From the NCBI RefSeq assembly GCF_008033115.1, contig NZ_CP041203.1, forward strand, positions 1,364,001-1,428,000: a DNA stretch of 64,000 nt, given 5' to 3'. The DNA is from Cellulomonas sp. Y8 (GTDB lineage Bacteria; Actinomycetota; Actinomycetes; Actinomycetales; Cellulomonadaceae). The position numbers were made by a program, and so were the translations under genes. A model generated the notes under the pieces. That model was not told where the DNA came from, searched no databases, and worked only from the letters and a program-made list of their open reading frames with translations. Position 1 is the stretch's first letter. The number at the start of each line of letters is the position of its first letter. Shown here one piece after another: positions 37,205 through 46,990 of the stretch.

Positions 37205-39469
37205 ATGACGCTGGTGGGACCGCACGTCTCGGAGCTCGCGGAGGCCGCGCCGGCCGCGGACGGCCCGTACTCCCCCTCGGCCGCCGCCGGGCTCGTCGTG
37301 CGGAAGCGGGACGGCCGCGCGCTGCCCTTCGACCCCATCCGGGTGCACAGCGCGCTCGGCCGGGCGTTCGCGCACGTGCACGGCCTGCTGGGCCCGCTGC
37401 ACGACCTCACGATCGCCGAGCTGGTCGAGCGGATCGACGCCGAGCTCGCCGCCCGGTTCACCGGCGAGGTGCGGATCTACGAGATCCAGAACGTCGTCGA
37501 GCACACGCTCCTGGAGGCCCGCGAGTACGAGGTCGCCGAGGCGTACATCGACTACCGGGTGCAGCGGGACCTCGCGCGGTCGAAGGCCCTCGACGTCAAC
37601 CACTCGATCGGCCAGCTCGTCGGCAAGGACTCGTCGGTCGTCCACGAGAACGCCAACAAGGACGCCGACGTCTTCAACACCCAGCGCGACCTCACGGCCG
37701 GCGCGGTGGGCAAGGCCATCGGCCTGCGGATGCTCCCGCCGCACGTCGCGAACGCGCACGCCAAGGGCGACCTGCACTACCACGACCTCGACTACCACCC
37801 CTACGCCCCGATGACGAACTGCTGCCTCATCGACTTCCGGACGATGCTGTCCGAGGGCTTCCGGATCGGGAACGCGCAGGTCGACCCGCCGCGGTCCATA
37901 CAGACGGCCACCGCGCAGATCTCGCAGATCATCGCCAACGTGTCGTCGAGCCAGTACGGCGGCTGCTCGGTCAACCGGATCGACGAGCTGCTGGCCCCGT
38001 ACGCGGAGCGGAACTTCGCCAAGCACCTGGCCGACGCCGAGCAGTGGGTCACCGAGCCGGAGCGCCGTCGCGCGTACGCGGAGGAGAAGACCCGCAAGGA
38101 CGTCTACGACGCGATGCAGAGCCTCGAGTACGAGATCAACACCCTGTTCACGTCGAACGGGCAGACCCCGTTCACGTCGGTCGGGTTCGGCCTCGGCACG
38201 GGTTGGTTCGAGCGCGAGATCCAGCGCGCCATCCTGCAGATCCGCATCCTCGGGCTGGGCAAGGAGCGCCGCACCGCGATCTTCCCCAAGCTCATCTTCA
38301 CGCTGCGCCGAGGCGTGAACCTCACCGCGGACGACCCGAACCACGACATCAAGCAGCTGGCCGTCGAGTGCGCGACCAAGCGCATGTACCCGGACATCCT
38401 CAGCTACGACAAGATCGTCGAGATCACCGGCTCGTTCAAGGTGCCGATGGGCTGCCGGTCGTTCCTGCAGGGCTGGGAGGACGCCGACGGGAACGACGTC
38501 GTCGAGGGCCGGATGAACCTGGGCGTCGTCACCCTCAACGTCCCCCGGATCGCCCTGGAGACCCGTGGCGACCTGGACGCGTTCTGGGCCCTGCTGGACC
38601 AGCGGCTCGAGACGGTGCACGACGCCCTGCTGTACCGCGTCGAGCGGTGCAAGGAGGCCGTGCCGGCGAACGCCCCGATCCTGTACGTGCACGGCGCGTT
38701 CGGGCAGCGGCTGGCGCCGGACGACGACGTCGACGCGCTGTTCCGGGGCGGCCGCGCGACGGTCTCGCTCGGCTACATCGGGCTGTACGAGGCGGCGGCC
38801 GCGTTCTACGGCGGCGCGTGGGAGTCCGACCCGGAGGCCAAGGAGTTCACGCTGCGCGTGCTGCGCACCCTCGCGGCCCGCGCGAAGGAGTGGACCGCCC
38901 GGCACGGGTACCAGTTCTCGGTGTACTCCACGCCGTCCGAGTCGCTCACCGACCGGTTCTGCCGGCTGGACACGAAGAAGTTCGGGCTCGTCCCGGACAT
39001 CACCGACAAGGACTACTACACCAACTCGTTCCACTACGACGTCCGCAAGGCGCCCACCCCGTTCGAGAAGCTCGACTTCGAGGCCGAGTACCCGCAGTAC
39101 GCCTCGGGCGGGTTCATCCACTACTGCGAGTACCCGGTGCTGCAGCAGAACCCGAAGGCGCTCGAGGCCGTGTGGGACTACGCCTACGACCGGGTCGGCT
39201 ACCTCGGCACGAACACCCCGATCGACCGCTGCCTGGAGTGCGGGTTCTCCGGCGACTTCACCCCGACCGAGCGCGGCTTCGCCTGCCCGGGCTGCGGCAA
39301 CACCGATCCGCGCACCTGCGACGTCGTCAAGCGGACCTGCGGCTACCTGGGCAACCCCCAGCAGCGGCCGATGGTGCACGGCCGGCACGTGGAGATCTCG
39401 TCCCGGGTCAAGCACCTCGCCGGCCCGACGTCGCTCGCGGCGGCGGCCGGGGACGCCGGGGGCGCCTGA
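37205..39469 (+). CDS. nrdD: Anaerobic ribonucleoside-triphosphate reductase
   Basis: 754-residue class III reductase that makes deoxyribonucleotides without oxygen. ATP-cone at about 29-115 (VRKRDGRALPFDPIRVHSAL). The barrel domain shows QYGGCSVNRIDELLAPY and SNGQTPFTSVGFGLGTG. The C-terminus has a zinc site (CLECGF, CPGCGN) and the glycyl radical site in KRTCGYLGN. Length is normal. ATG at 37205 follows GGAG by about 10 bases. The activase gene follows one base later. Tandem NrdR boxes precede it. Its presence implies growth or survival without oxygen. Confidence 0.97.
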   Translation: MTLVGPHVSELAEAAPAADGPYSPSAAAGLVVRKRDGRALPFDPIRVHSALGRAFAHVHGLLGPLHDLTIAELVERIDAELAARFTGEVRIYEIQNVVEHTLLEAREYEVAEAYIDYRVQRDLARSKALDVNHSIGQLVGKDSSVVHENANKDADVFNTQRDLTAGAVGKAIGLRMLPPHVANAHAKGDLHYHDLDYHPYAPMTNCCLIDFRTMLSEGFRIGNAQVDPPRSIQTATAQISQIIANVSSSQYGGCSVNRIDELLAPYAERNFAKHLADAEQWVTEPERRRAYAEEKTRKDVYDAMQSLEYEINTLFTSNGQTPFTSVGFGLGTGWFEREIQRAILQIRILGLGKERRTAIFPKLIFTLRRGVNLTADDPNHDIKQLAVECATKRMYPDILSYDKIVEITGSFKVPMGCRSFLQGWEDADGNDVVEGRMNLGVVTLNVPRIALETRGDLDAFWALLDQRLETVHDALLYRVERCKEAVPANAPILYVHGAFGQRLAPDDDVDALFRGGRATVSLGYIGLYEAAAAFYGGAWESDPEAKEFTLRVLRTLAARAKEWTARHGYQFSVYSTPSESLTDRFCRLDTKKFGLVPDITDKDYYTNSFHYDVRKAPTPFEKLDFEAEYPQYASGGFIHYCEYPVLQQNPKALEAVWDYAYDRVGYLGTNTPIDRCLECGFSGDFTPTERGFACPGCGNTDPRTCDVVKRTCGYLGNPQQRPMVHGRHVEISSRVKHLAGPTSLAAAAGDAGGA

Positions 39470-39470
39470 C

Positions 39471-40088
39471 GTGGCCCGCACGCCCGCCGTCGGCCAGTGG
39501 CGCGCGGCGGCCCTGAGCCAGGACCGCGTCGCCGACTACAAGCCGTTCGTCATGGTCGACGGCGAGGGCGTGCGGTGCAGCCTGTACGTGTCGGGCTGCC
39601 CGTTCGCCTGCGCCGGCTGCTTCAACGAGGCGGCCTGGTCGTTCCGGTACGGCACGCCGTTCGACGACGCGCTCGCGGACCGGATCGCCGCCGACCTCGC
39701 GCACGAGGCCGTGCAGGGGCTGTCCCTGCTCGGCGGCGAGCCGTTCCTCAACACCGGCGCGTGCCTGCGGGTGGTGCGCCGGCTGCGGGCCGAGCACGGC
39801 CGGGCGAAGGACGTGTGGTGCTGGTCCGGCTACACGTTCGAGGAGCTCCTGGCGGAGGCCGCGGCGGGGCAGGCCGACAAGGCCGAGCTGCTCGGCGAGC
39901 TCGACGTGCTGGTGGACGGCCGGTTCGAGCTCGCGCAGCGCGACCTCACGCTGGCGTTCCGCGGCAGCCGGAACCAGCGGGTGCTGGACGTCCCGGCCTC
40001 GCTGGCCGCGGGGCGTGCGGTGCCGCGCGGCGGCCTCGTCGGTGCGACGGACGTGGGGGCGCCCCCGGACCGGCGCGCGCTGGTCTGA
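39471..40088 (+). CDS. nrdG: Anaerobic ribonucleotide reductase activating protein
   Basis: 205-residue radical-SAM activase that installs the glycyl radical on NrdD. The [4Fe-4S] motif C-x3-C-x2-C is in VSGCPFACAGCFNEAAW, and the SAM-binding GGE is in LLGGEPFLN. GTG at 39471 lies one base after the nrdD stop, with GGGGG upstream. Same operon and NrdR control as nrdD. Confidence 0.96.
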   Translation: MARTPAVGQWRAAALSQDRVADYKPFVMVDGEGVRCSLYVSGCPFACAGCFNEAAWSFRYGTPFDDALADRIAADLAHEAVQGLSLLGGEPFLNTGACLRVVRRLRAEHGRAKDVWCWSGYTFEELLAEAAAGQADKAELLGELDVLVDGRFELAQRDLTLAFRGSRNQRVLDVPASLAAGRAVPRGGLVGATDVGAPPDRRALV

Positions 40089-40091
40089 CCC

Positions 40092-40661
40092 TCACCCCTG
40101 GTCGATCACCCACTCGACCGCGTCCGATCCTGCGGGCAGGGTCACGTCGCCCGCCGGGCCGAGCAGCACGCGCAGGTCGCCCGCGGGCTCCTCCGGCACC
40201 GCCACCACGGTCGTCGCGGGCACGTAGTCCGCGGTGCACGCGCCGCCGGTGGGCTCGGGGAACGTGATCTCGACCTCGGCCGCGCCCGCCGCGCCGGTGG
40301 CGACCGCGTCGGGGTCCGCGACCATCGGGCAGGTGCTCGACCCGAACGTGATGACGTAGATCAGCGACGGGTCGGTGGTGCGCGACGCCCCGGCGACCGC
40401 GCCCGCCGGGGGCTCGGCCACGCCCTCGGGCAGCCCGACGACGGACGACCCGGCGGTCAGTGCGAGCGGCGACCCGGACGGCGCCGGGGCCGTCGGAGCC
40501 GCGGACGCGCTCGCGGAGCCGCTCGGCGACGGGCCCGCCGACGACGCGCCGCCGTACCCGCCGGACCCGCCCGAGCAGGCGGTGGCCAGCGCCAGCAGCC
40601 CGGCGGCCAGCAGCCCGGCGGCCGCCACCCCGTGCCGCGCGCGCACGCCCGGGCCGCTCAC
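40092..40661 (-). CDS. Putative lipoprotein of unknown function
   Basis: 189 residues. Signal peptide with a lipobox-like end (ALATAC), a Ser/Ala/Pro/Gly-rich linker of about 45 residues, and a beta-rich domain with two Cys (SSTCPMVADPDA and GGACTADYVP) that may form a disulfide. GTG at 40661 overlaps the GMC oxidoreductase stop (GTGA), so the two are co-translated. Not recognised as a known family; possibly a periplasmic-side partner of the oxidoreductase. Confidence 0.78.
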   Translation of the reverse strand: MSGPGVRARHGVAAAGLLAAGLLALATACSGGSGGYGGASSAGPSPSGSASASAAPTAPAPSGSPLALTAGSSVVGLPEGVAEPPAGAVAGASRTTDPSLIYVITFGSSTCPMVADPDAVATGAAGAAEVEITFPEPTGGACTADYVPATTVVAVPEEPAGDLRVLLGPAGDVTLPAGSDAVEWVIDQG

Positions 40662-42238
40662 CGCAGCCGGTCCAGGAGGTGGTCCCCGACCCGGAGCGCG
40701 TTCGCGATCGCGGTCAGCGACGGGTTCACGGCGCCGATGCTCGGGAAGAAGCTGGTGTCCACCACGTACAGGTTGTCGAGGTCGTGCGCCTTGCAGTCGG
40801 GGTCGAGCGCGCTGCTCGTCGGGTCGGTGCCGAACCGCACCGTCCCGGCCTGGTGCGCGGTCGCGCCGATCGGCATCGACTTGTGCAGGTACAGGCTGTG
40901 GTCGAGCAGGTGGTGCGGCCGCATCCCGAGCCTGGAGAGCAGGCCGTCGAGCTTCCGCCGCAGCCGCCGCACGCCCTCGACGTTGTTGCGCTCGTCCAGC
41001 GCGAGGTGCACCCGGCCCTCGCGGTCGACCGTCACGCGGTTGTCCGGGTCCGGCAGGTCCTCGCCGCACAGCCAGAAGTCGACGGCGTGGTGCGCGATCA
41101 CCTCGAACGGCAGGTCCGGCGACAGCCGCCCCGCCCAGCGCGGCGCCTCCGCGTGGATCATCGCCTGGTCGGACTTGCCGAGCAGCTGGATGCCGCCGAG
41201 CGGGTAGTCCCAGTCGTCCGACCCGAGGTACCAGTCGTTCAGCGCGAGCGTCTTCTGGAACCGGGTGGGGTTCGGCTCGGTCGACACGGCCATCACGGCG
41301 ACGTTGTTGTGCCGGAGGTAGTGCCGACCCACCACGCCCGAGGAGTTGGCCAGCCCGTCGGGGTGCGCGTCCGACCGGAAGCGCAGCAGCAGCGCCGCCG
41401 AGTTGACCGCGCCGCACGCGACCACGACGACGTCACCGGTGAACGTGGTGCTGCTGCCGTCGGCGAGGGTCGCCTCGACGCCCGTGACGGTCGTCCCGGC
41501 CGCGTCGGTGGTGAGCCGCTCGACCGACGCCCCCGTGACCAGCGTGACGTTGTCGCGACCCAGCACCGGGTCGACGCAGATCACCTCCGCGTCCGACTTC
41601 GCGCGCACCAGGCACGGGAAGCCGTCGACCTTCGAGCACCGCAGGCAGGGGCTGCCGAGCGTCGCGTGCCCCGGCGACTCCTCGTCCAGGTCCACCCCGA
41701 TGGGCAGGTGGAACGGGTGCAGCCCCGCGCGCTCCAGGTCGTCGCTGAGCTGCTGGATCCGCGGCTCGTGCGCCACCGGCCCGTGCGCGTAGTCGGCGCC
41801 CGCCGGGCCCTCGCTCGGGTCCTCGCCGTGCCGGCCGTGCACCTTGTACAGGTGCTCGGCCTCCGTGTAGTACGGCTCGAAGTCCGTGTAGGACAGCGGC
41901 CACGCGGGCGAGATGCCGCCGTGGTGCACCAGCTCGCCGAAGTCCTCCGGGCGGAGCCGGAACAGCGCCGCGCCGTAGAACTTGGTGTTCCCCCCGACGT
42001 AGTAGTTCACCTCGGGCTGGAACTCGTGGCCGTGCCGGTCGTACCACTGCTCCGGCGCCAGGTAGGCGCCGCGCACGAACACCGCCCGGGTGTCCCAGTT
42101 GTCGAGCTCGCGGGGCAGGAAGCCCCCGCGTTCGAGCCAGAGCACGCGCACCCCGTTCGTCGCGAGCCGGTACCCGAGGGTGCCGCCGCCCGCGCCCGTG
42201 CCGACGATGATCACGTCGTAGTGCCGGTCGTCCGCCAT
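40658..42238 (-). CDS. GMC-family FAD oxidoreductase
   Basis: 526 residues. FAD-binding VIIVGTGAGGGTLGYRLA at the N-terminus, VGGNTKFYGAALFRLRPEDF, and the C-terminal GMC block DLDNLYVVDTSFFPSIGAVNPSL with the catalytic His/Asn region. A Cys-rich insert (PCLRCSKVDGFPCLVRAKSDA) is typical of the sugar/alcohol dehydrogenase branch of bacterial GMC proteins. No signal peptide. It should oxidise a sugar, sterol or alcohol. ATG at 42238 is used; AGGAG lies about 13 bases before. The downstream lipoprotein gene overlaps it by 4 bp. Confidence 0.9.
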   Translation of the reverse strand: MADDRHYDVIIVGTGAGGGTLGYRLATNGVRVLWLERGGFLPRELDNWDTRAVFVRGAYLAPEQWYDRHGHEFQPEVNYYVGGNTKFYGAALFRLRPEDFGELVHHGGISPAWPLSYTDFEPYYTEAEHLYKVHGRHGEDPSEGPAGADYAHGPVAHEPRIQQLSDDLERAGLHPFHLPIGVDLDEESPGHATLGSPCLRCSKVDGFPCLVRAKSDAEVICVDPVLGRDNVTLVTGASVERLTTDAAGTTVTGVEATLADGSSTTFTGDVVVVACGAVNSAALLLRFRSDAHPDGLANSSGVVGRHYLRHNNVAVMAVSTEPNPTRFQKTLALNDWYLGSDDWDYPLGGIQLLGKSDQAMIHAEAPRWAGRLSPDLPFEVIAHHAVDFWLCGEDLPDPDNRVTVDREGRVHLALDERNNVEGVRRLRRKLDGLLSRLGMRPHHLLDHSLYLHKSMPIGATAHQAGTVRFGTDPTSSALDPDCKAHDLDNLYVVDTSFFPSIGAVNPSLTAIANALRVGDHLLDRLR

Positions 42239-42377
42239 GGGCGCCACGCAACTCCTGCGGCCCGGCCCCCGCATCGCCCGCAGCGGATGAGGACGGCGGC
42301 CCGGCACGGGAGTTGGCTCGGACCGGACCCGGTGACGCGACCCGGCGCCACCCGGCCCGCCAGCCGAGGAGGCAGCG

Positions 42378-43784
42378 ATGACTGGATCCCGCGCGGCCAC
42401 GGAGCCGCGACCCGCCGACGTCCTGGTCGTGTTCGGCATCACCGGCGACCTCGCCCGGGTGATGACCTTCCGGTCGCTGTACCGGCTGGAGAGCCGCGGC
42501 CTGCTGGACCTGCCGGTCGTCGGGGTCGCGGTCGACGACTGGCCGCTCGACCGGCTGGTCGAGCGCGCGCGGACCTCGATCGAGGCGACCGGGCAGCAGA
42601 TCGACGAGGAGGTGTTCGCCCGGTTCGCCGGCCGGCTGTCCTACGTCAGCGGCGACTTCACCGACCCCGAGACCTACGAGCGGGTGGCGAAGGCCGTCGA
42701 CGGGGCGGCGACCCCGGTGTTCTACCTGGAGATCCCGCCGTCGCTGTTCGGCCGGGTCGTGGACGGCCTCGCCGGGGCGGACCTGACCGAGCACGCGCGG
42801 GTCGTCGTCGAGAAGCCGTTCGGGCACGACCTCGCGTCGGCGCGGGAGCTCGCCGACCAGCTGCACGAGCACCTCGACGAGTCGCAGCTGTTCCGGATCG
42901 ACCACTACCTGGGGAAGATGGGGCTCGAGGAGATCCTGCACCTGCGGTTCGCCAACGCGATCCTCGAGCCGCTGTGGAGCCGCAGCTACCTCGAGTGCGT
43001 GCAGATCACGATGGCCGAGGACTTCGGCGTCGACGACCGCGGCCACTTCTACGACCCGGTGGGCGCGCTGCGGGACGTCGTGGTCAACCACCTCATGCAG
43101 GTGGTGGCGGCCTCCGCGATGGAGCCGCCGTCCCGCGGCGACCCGGCGACGCTCAAGGACTCCGAGGCCGCGCTGTTCCGGGCGGTGGTCGAGGCCGACC
43201 CGCGGCACTACGTCCGCGGCCAGTACGAGGGGTACCGGGACGTCGCGGGCGTCGCCCCGGGGTCGACCACGGAGACCTACGCGGCGCTGCGGCTCGAGAT
43301 CGAGAACTGGCGCTGGGCCGGGGTGCCGTTCTACCTCCGGACCGGGAAGAGGCTCCGCGCGACGCAGACCGAGCTGCGGCTGGTGTTCCAGCGGCCGCCG
43401 CGGCTCGGGTTCGGGCCGCGCGGCGGCGTGGTGGAGCCGAACCAGCTGATCGTGCGGCTCGACCCCTCGACGGGGATCCGGATCGTCGTGGACGCGCACC
43501 GGGCGGACGTCGCCCGGCTGGCGGCCCCGATCGAGCTCGACATGCAGTTCGCCGACGAGGGGGGCGAGGGCCCGACGCCGTACGAGGTGCTGCTGCAGGC
43601 GGCGCTCTCGGGCGTGAGCACGCGGTTCGCCCGGCAGGACGCCGTCGAGGAGACCTGGCGGATCATGCAGCCGCTGCTGGACGACCCGCCGCCGGTGCAC
43701 GCCTACGCCCCGGGCACGTGGGGGCCCGCCGCCGCCGACGCGCTCACCGAGCGGTCGGGCGGCTGGCGGGGGCCGTGGGTCTGA
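42378..43784 (+). CDS. zwf: Glucose-6-phosphate 1-dehydrogenase
   Basis: 468-residue enzyme for the first step of the oxidative pentose phosphate pathway, oxidising glucose-6-phosphate with NADP. N-terminal nucleotide site FGITGDLARVMTFRSLYRL, substrate site RIDHYLGKMGLEE, and RTGKRLRATQTEL further on. GAGGAGG precedes the ATG at 42378. It is not in the usual tkt-tal-zwf-opcA setting, so it may be a second isozyme; whether another copy exists cannot be seen. It converges on ndh. Confidence 0.95.
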   Translation: MTGSRAATEPRPADVLVVFGITGDLARVMTFRSLYRLESRGLLDLPVVGVAVDDWPLDRLVERARTSIEATGQQIDEEVFARFAGRLSYVSGDFTDPETYERVAKAVDGAATPVFYLEIPPSLFGRVVDGLAGADLTEHARVVVEKPFGHDLASARELADQLHEHLDESQLFRIDHYLGKMGLEEILHLRFANAILEPLWSRSYLECVQITMAEDFGVDDRGHFYDPVGALRDVVVNHLMQVVAASAMEPPSRGDPATLKDSEAALFRAVVEADPRHYVRGQYEGYRDVAGVAPGSTTETYAALRLEIENWRWAGVPFYLRTGKRLRATQTELRLVFQRPPRLGFGPRGGVVEPNQLIVRLDPSTGIRIVVDAHRADVARLAAPIELDMQFADEGGEGPTPYEVLLQAALSGVSTRFARQDAVEETWRIMQPLLDDPPPVHAYAPGTWGPAAADALTERSGGWRGPWV

Positions 43785-43796
43785 GGCCCGCGGTGC

Positions 43797-45137
43797 TCAC
43801 TCCCCCGGGTCGATGTGCGGCACGTCCGCCGTCGTGTCCTCCCACGCGATCCGGTGCGGGGCGTCCGTCATCTCGACCAGCGCCGAGTGGTCCCGTTCGA
43901 AGTAGTCCCACGCCCAGGACAGGAACGCGTCGGTCTTGGAGTGCGCGCCGCTGAGCAGCATGGCGTGCACCCCGAGCCAGGCGGCGAAGGCGACCGGGCC
44001 CTCCACCGTGTGGTGCCGGTGCCCGACCTCGGCGACCGCGGCGTTCCGGCCGATCATCGCCATGATGCCCTTGTCCTTGTACCGGAACGGCTCGGTCGGC
44101 TCCCCGCGCCGCTCGCGGAGCACGTTCGCCCCCGCGGCCCGGCCGGACTGCTGCGCGACGGAGCCGAGCTGCGGGAGCGCGCGGCCGTCCGGGCCCGGGA
44201 TGTTGGCCGCGTCGCCGACCGCGTAGACGCCGGGCAGCCCGGGCACGCTCAGGTCGGCGGCGACGTCCACCCGACCGCCGCGGCCGGTCGGCACGCCGGC
44301 CCCGAGCACGATCGGCGCGGCCGACTCCCCGCCGCCCCAGACGACGGTCCGGGTCGGGATCGCCGTGCCGTCGTCGAGCTCCACCCGGTCGGCGTGCACC
44401 GCCGCGACCCCGGTGCCCAGCCGGACCTCGACGCCGACGCCCGTCAGGTGCCCGTGCGCGTAGTGGTGCGCCGCGTCGGTGAACGGCGCGAGCAGGGCGG
44501 TGCCGCGGTCGACCAGGACGACCCGCGCCGGCGCGGCCAGGCGCCCGGTGCGGGTCAGCGCGGCCATCAGCTCGGCCACGGCGCCCGCCGTCTCGACGCC
44601 GGTCGGGCCGCCGCCCACCACGACGACGTCCAGCGCGCCCGCGGGCGGCTCCGGCGCGTCCTGCGTCCCGGGCGCGTGCGCGTGCTCCCGCACGAGGCCG
44701 TGCAGGTGCCGGCGCAGCCGCTCCGCGTCCACCACCGAGTACAGCGGGAACGCGTGCTCCGCCGCGCCGGGCACCCCGAAGAACTCGGGCTGCGCCCCCG
44801 CGGCCAGCACCAGCTGCGACCCCGCGACCTCCGTCCCGTCGCCCAGCGTGACCCGGTGCGCGGCGGCGTCCACCGCGACCGCCTCGGCGGTCAGCACGCG
44901 CACGGTCGGGTGCTTGTGGAAGATGACCCGGTGCGGGCGCGCGACGTCCTCGGCGGGCAGCTGCGACGTCGCCACCTGGTAGAGCAGCGGCTGGAACTGG
45001 TGGTAGTCGTTCCGGTCGACCAGCACGACCGGCTCCCCCGCGTCGCCGAGCGTGTGGGCGCACGCGACGCCCGCGAGGCCGCCGCCGAGGACGACGACCG
45101 GGTCCTGCGGCAGGTCCACCGCGCCGTCGGCGGTCAC
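43797..45137 (-). CDS. ndh: Type II NADH dehydrogenase
   Basis: 446-residue membrane-associated flavoprotein passing electrons from NADH to quinone without pumping protons. FAD site VVVLGGGLAGVACAHTLGD, the quinone-side motif NDYHQFQPLLYQVATSQL, NADH site VVVVGGGPTGVETAGAVAEL, and VYAVGDAANIPGPDG. GTG at 45137 overlaps the GH15 stop (GTGA). As last gene of cydA-cydB-GH15-ndh it can feed quinol directly to cytochrome bd, forming a short oxygen-scavenging chain. Confidence 0.93.
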   Translation of the reverse strand: MTADGAVDLPQDPVVVLGGGLAGVACAHTLGDAGEPVVLVDRNDYHQFQPLLYQVATSQLPAEDVARPHRVIFHKHPTVRVLTAEAVAVDAAAHRVTLGDGTEVAGSQLVLAAGAQPEFFGVPGAAEHAFPLYSVVDAERLRRHLHGLVREHAHAPGTQDAPEPPAGALDVVVVGGGPTGVETAGAVAELMAALTRTGRLAAPARVVLVDRGTALLAPFTDAAHHYAHGHLTGVGVEVRLGTGVAAVHADRVELDDGTAIPTRTVVWGGGESAAPIVLGAGVPTGRGGRVDVAADLSVPGLPGVYAVGDAANIPGPDGRALPQLGSVAQQSGRAAGANVLRERRGEPTEPFRYKDKGIMAMIGRNAAVAEVGHRHHTVEGPVAFAAWLGVHAMLLSGAHSKTDAFLSWAWDYFERDHSALVEMTDAPHRIAWEDTTADVPHIDPGE

Positions 45138-46990
45138 AGGGACATCTCCCTGCGGAAGTCGGTGAGGATGATCCGCCCCGCGGCCTGCATGAGCGCCAGG
45201 TGGGAGAACGCCTGCGGCACGTTGCCGAGGTGCCGGGACCGCTCGACCTCGTACTCCTCGGCGTACAGGCCGAGCGGGGAGGCGATGCGCAGCAGCCGCT
45301 CCATGAGGTCGTTGGCCCGCTCGGACTCGCCGATCGCCGCGAGCGCCGACACCAGCCAGAACGAGCAGATGAGGAACGTGCCCTCCTTGCCGGACATGCC
45401 GTCGTCGGTCTCGTCGGTGCGGTAGCGGAGCACGTACCCGTTTTCCGTCAGCTCGGCGCCGACCGCCTCGACCGTGGCCCGGATCCGGGGGTCGTCCGGC
45501 GGCAGGAAGCCGAACAGCGGCGCGAGCAGCGTGGAGGCGTCGAGCGCGTCGGTGTCGTAGTGCTGCCGCAGGGCGCCGTCGTCGCGCAGCCCGTGCTCCA
45601 GGATGTCGGCCCGGATCTCGTCGGCGGTCGCCCGCCACTGCTCCGCGTGCTCCCGGTCGTCCCGGATGCCCGCGAGCTGCGCGGCTCGGTCCAGCGCCAC
45701 CCAGCCCATGAGCTTGGACGACACGTAGTGCTGCGGCTTCCCGCGCGCCTCCCAGATGCCCTGGTCGGGCTCCTTCCAGGTGGCCATCGCCGCCGCGGCC
45801 TGCGACTCGACCAGCGGCCACAGCCGCCGGGGCACGTGCCGGCTGCGGACGGTGTGCAGCAGGATCGAGTCCAGCACGGCGCCGTAGACGTCGTTCTGCC
45901 GCTGGTCGAACGCGGCGTTGCCGATCCGGACCGGGCGGGCGTGCTCGTAGCCGGTGAGCTCGTCCCGGGTGGACTCGGTGAGGTCCCGCCGCCCGTCGAC
46001 GCCGTACATGATCTGCAGCCCGCCGTCCTCGGCCGGCTCCAGGTCGGCGACGAACTGCATGAACTCGTCGGCCTCCCAGTCCAGGTTGAGGTAGTGCAGC
46101 GCCTGGAGCGTGAACGTGGTGTCGCGGATCCAGGTGTACCGGTAGTCCCAGTTCCGCTCGCCGCCGGGCGTCTCGGGCAGCGACGTGGTGAGCGCCGCCA
46201 CCGTGGCCCCGGTCGGCATGTACGTCAGGCCCTTGATGGTGAGCGCGGACCGCTCGATGGCGGGTCGCAGGTGGTGGTCGGGCACCCGCGCGCGGGCGAG
46301 CCAGTTCCGCCAGAAGTCGATCGTGGCCCGGACCCGGCCCTCGGCGTCGGCGTCGTCGACCGGCACCGCCAGCCCCTCCGCCCAGGACACCACGCAGTAC
46401 GCGGTCTCCCCCTCCGCGAGCACGTGCCGGGCGCGGGCCGACCCGCCCTCGATGCCGATCCGCATGTCGCTCGCGAGCCGGAAGGTCTGCCCCGCGCCGC
46501 TCGCGTCGGCCGCGTGGCCGTCGTCGCCCACGGCGGTCCAGGTCGCCGGCGTGCGCCCGTAGTCGAACGCGGGCTCGCAGACCAGCTCGACCTCGATGCT
46601 GCCGCTCAGGCACGTCACCGTCCGGACCAGGAGGTGCTCGGCGTCGTCGTCGGCCGGCGGGCGCGTGTGCGGGGTGATGGTGTCGTGGCCGGTGCTCGGG
46701 CCCATGGTCAGCGCGTCGTGCACCAGCAGCCAGCCGCCCGGGGTGTGCCAGGTCGTCGTCATGACGTTGGTGCCGGGCACGTAGGCGCGCGCCGTCGGCA
46801 CGTTGATGCCGTACGGCCCGAACCGGAACGACCCCGCCCCGCGGTCCAGCAGGTTGCCGAACACGGCCGGCGAGTCGAACGACGGCAGGCACAGCCAGTC
46901 GACCGAGCCGTCCGGCGCGATCAGCGCCCCGGTGTGGCAGTTCGACAGGAACGCGTAGTCGGCGATCGGCGGGAACGGGGACACGCTCAT
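45134..46990 (-). CDS. Glycoside hydrolase family 15 (trehalase/glucoamylase-like)
   Basis: 618 residues with the layout of actinobacterial GH15 trehalases: an N-terminal beta sandwich (IADYAFLSNCHTGALIAPDGSVDWLCLP) and an (alpha/alpha)6 barrel with RNWDYRYTWIRDTTFTLQAL, KEPDQGIWEARG (catalytic Glu) and GKEGTFLICSFWL (second Glu). No signal peptide, so intracellular. Trehalase is the best guess; other alpha-glucosides are possible. ATG at 46990 overlaps the cydB stop (ATGA), and its own stop overlaps ndh. A sugar hydrolase in a respiratory operon is unusual. Confidence 0.9.
   Translation of the reverse strand: MSVSPFPPIADYAFLSNCHTGALIAPDGSVDWLCLPSFDSPAVFGNLLDRGAGSFRFGPYGINVPTARAYVPGTNVMTTTWHTPGGWLLVHDALTMGPSTGHDTITPHTRPPADDDAEHLLVRTVTCLSGSIEVELVCEPAFDYGRTPATWTAVGDDGHAADASGAGQTFRLASDMRIGIEGGSARARHVLAEGETAYCVVSWAEGLAVPVDDADAEGRVRATIDFWRNWLARARVPDHHLRPAIERSALTIKGLTYMPTGATVAALTTSLPETPGGERNWDYRYTWIRDTTFTLQALHYLNLDWEADEFMQFVADLEPAEDGGLQIMYGVDGRRDLTESTRDELTGYEHARPVRIGNAAFDQRQNDVYGAVLDSILLHTVRSRHVPRRLWPLVESQAAAAMATWKEPDQGIWEARGKPQHYVSSKLMGWVALDRAAQLAGIRDDREHAEQWRATADEIRADILEHGLRDDGALRQHYDTDALDASTLLAPLFGFLPPDDPRIRATVEAVGAELTENGYVLRYRTDETDDGMSGKEGTFLICSFWLVSALAAIGESERANDLMERLLRIASPLGLYAEEYEVERSRHLGNVPQAFSHLALMQAAGRIILTDFRREMSL

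Noticed and set aside
42239..42377. Imperfect inverted repeat (CAACTCCTG... / ...CGGGAGTTG) between the GMC gene and zwf
   Set aside because: Arms are short with a long centre and could arise by chance at this GC content; not called as an operator.
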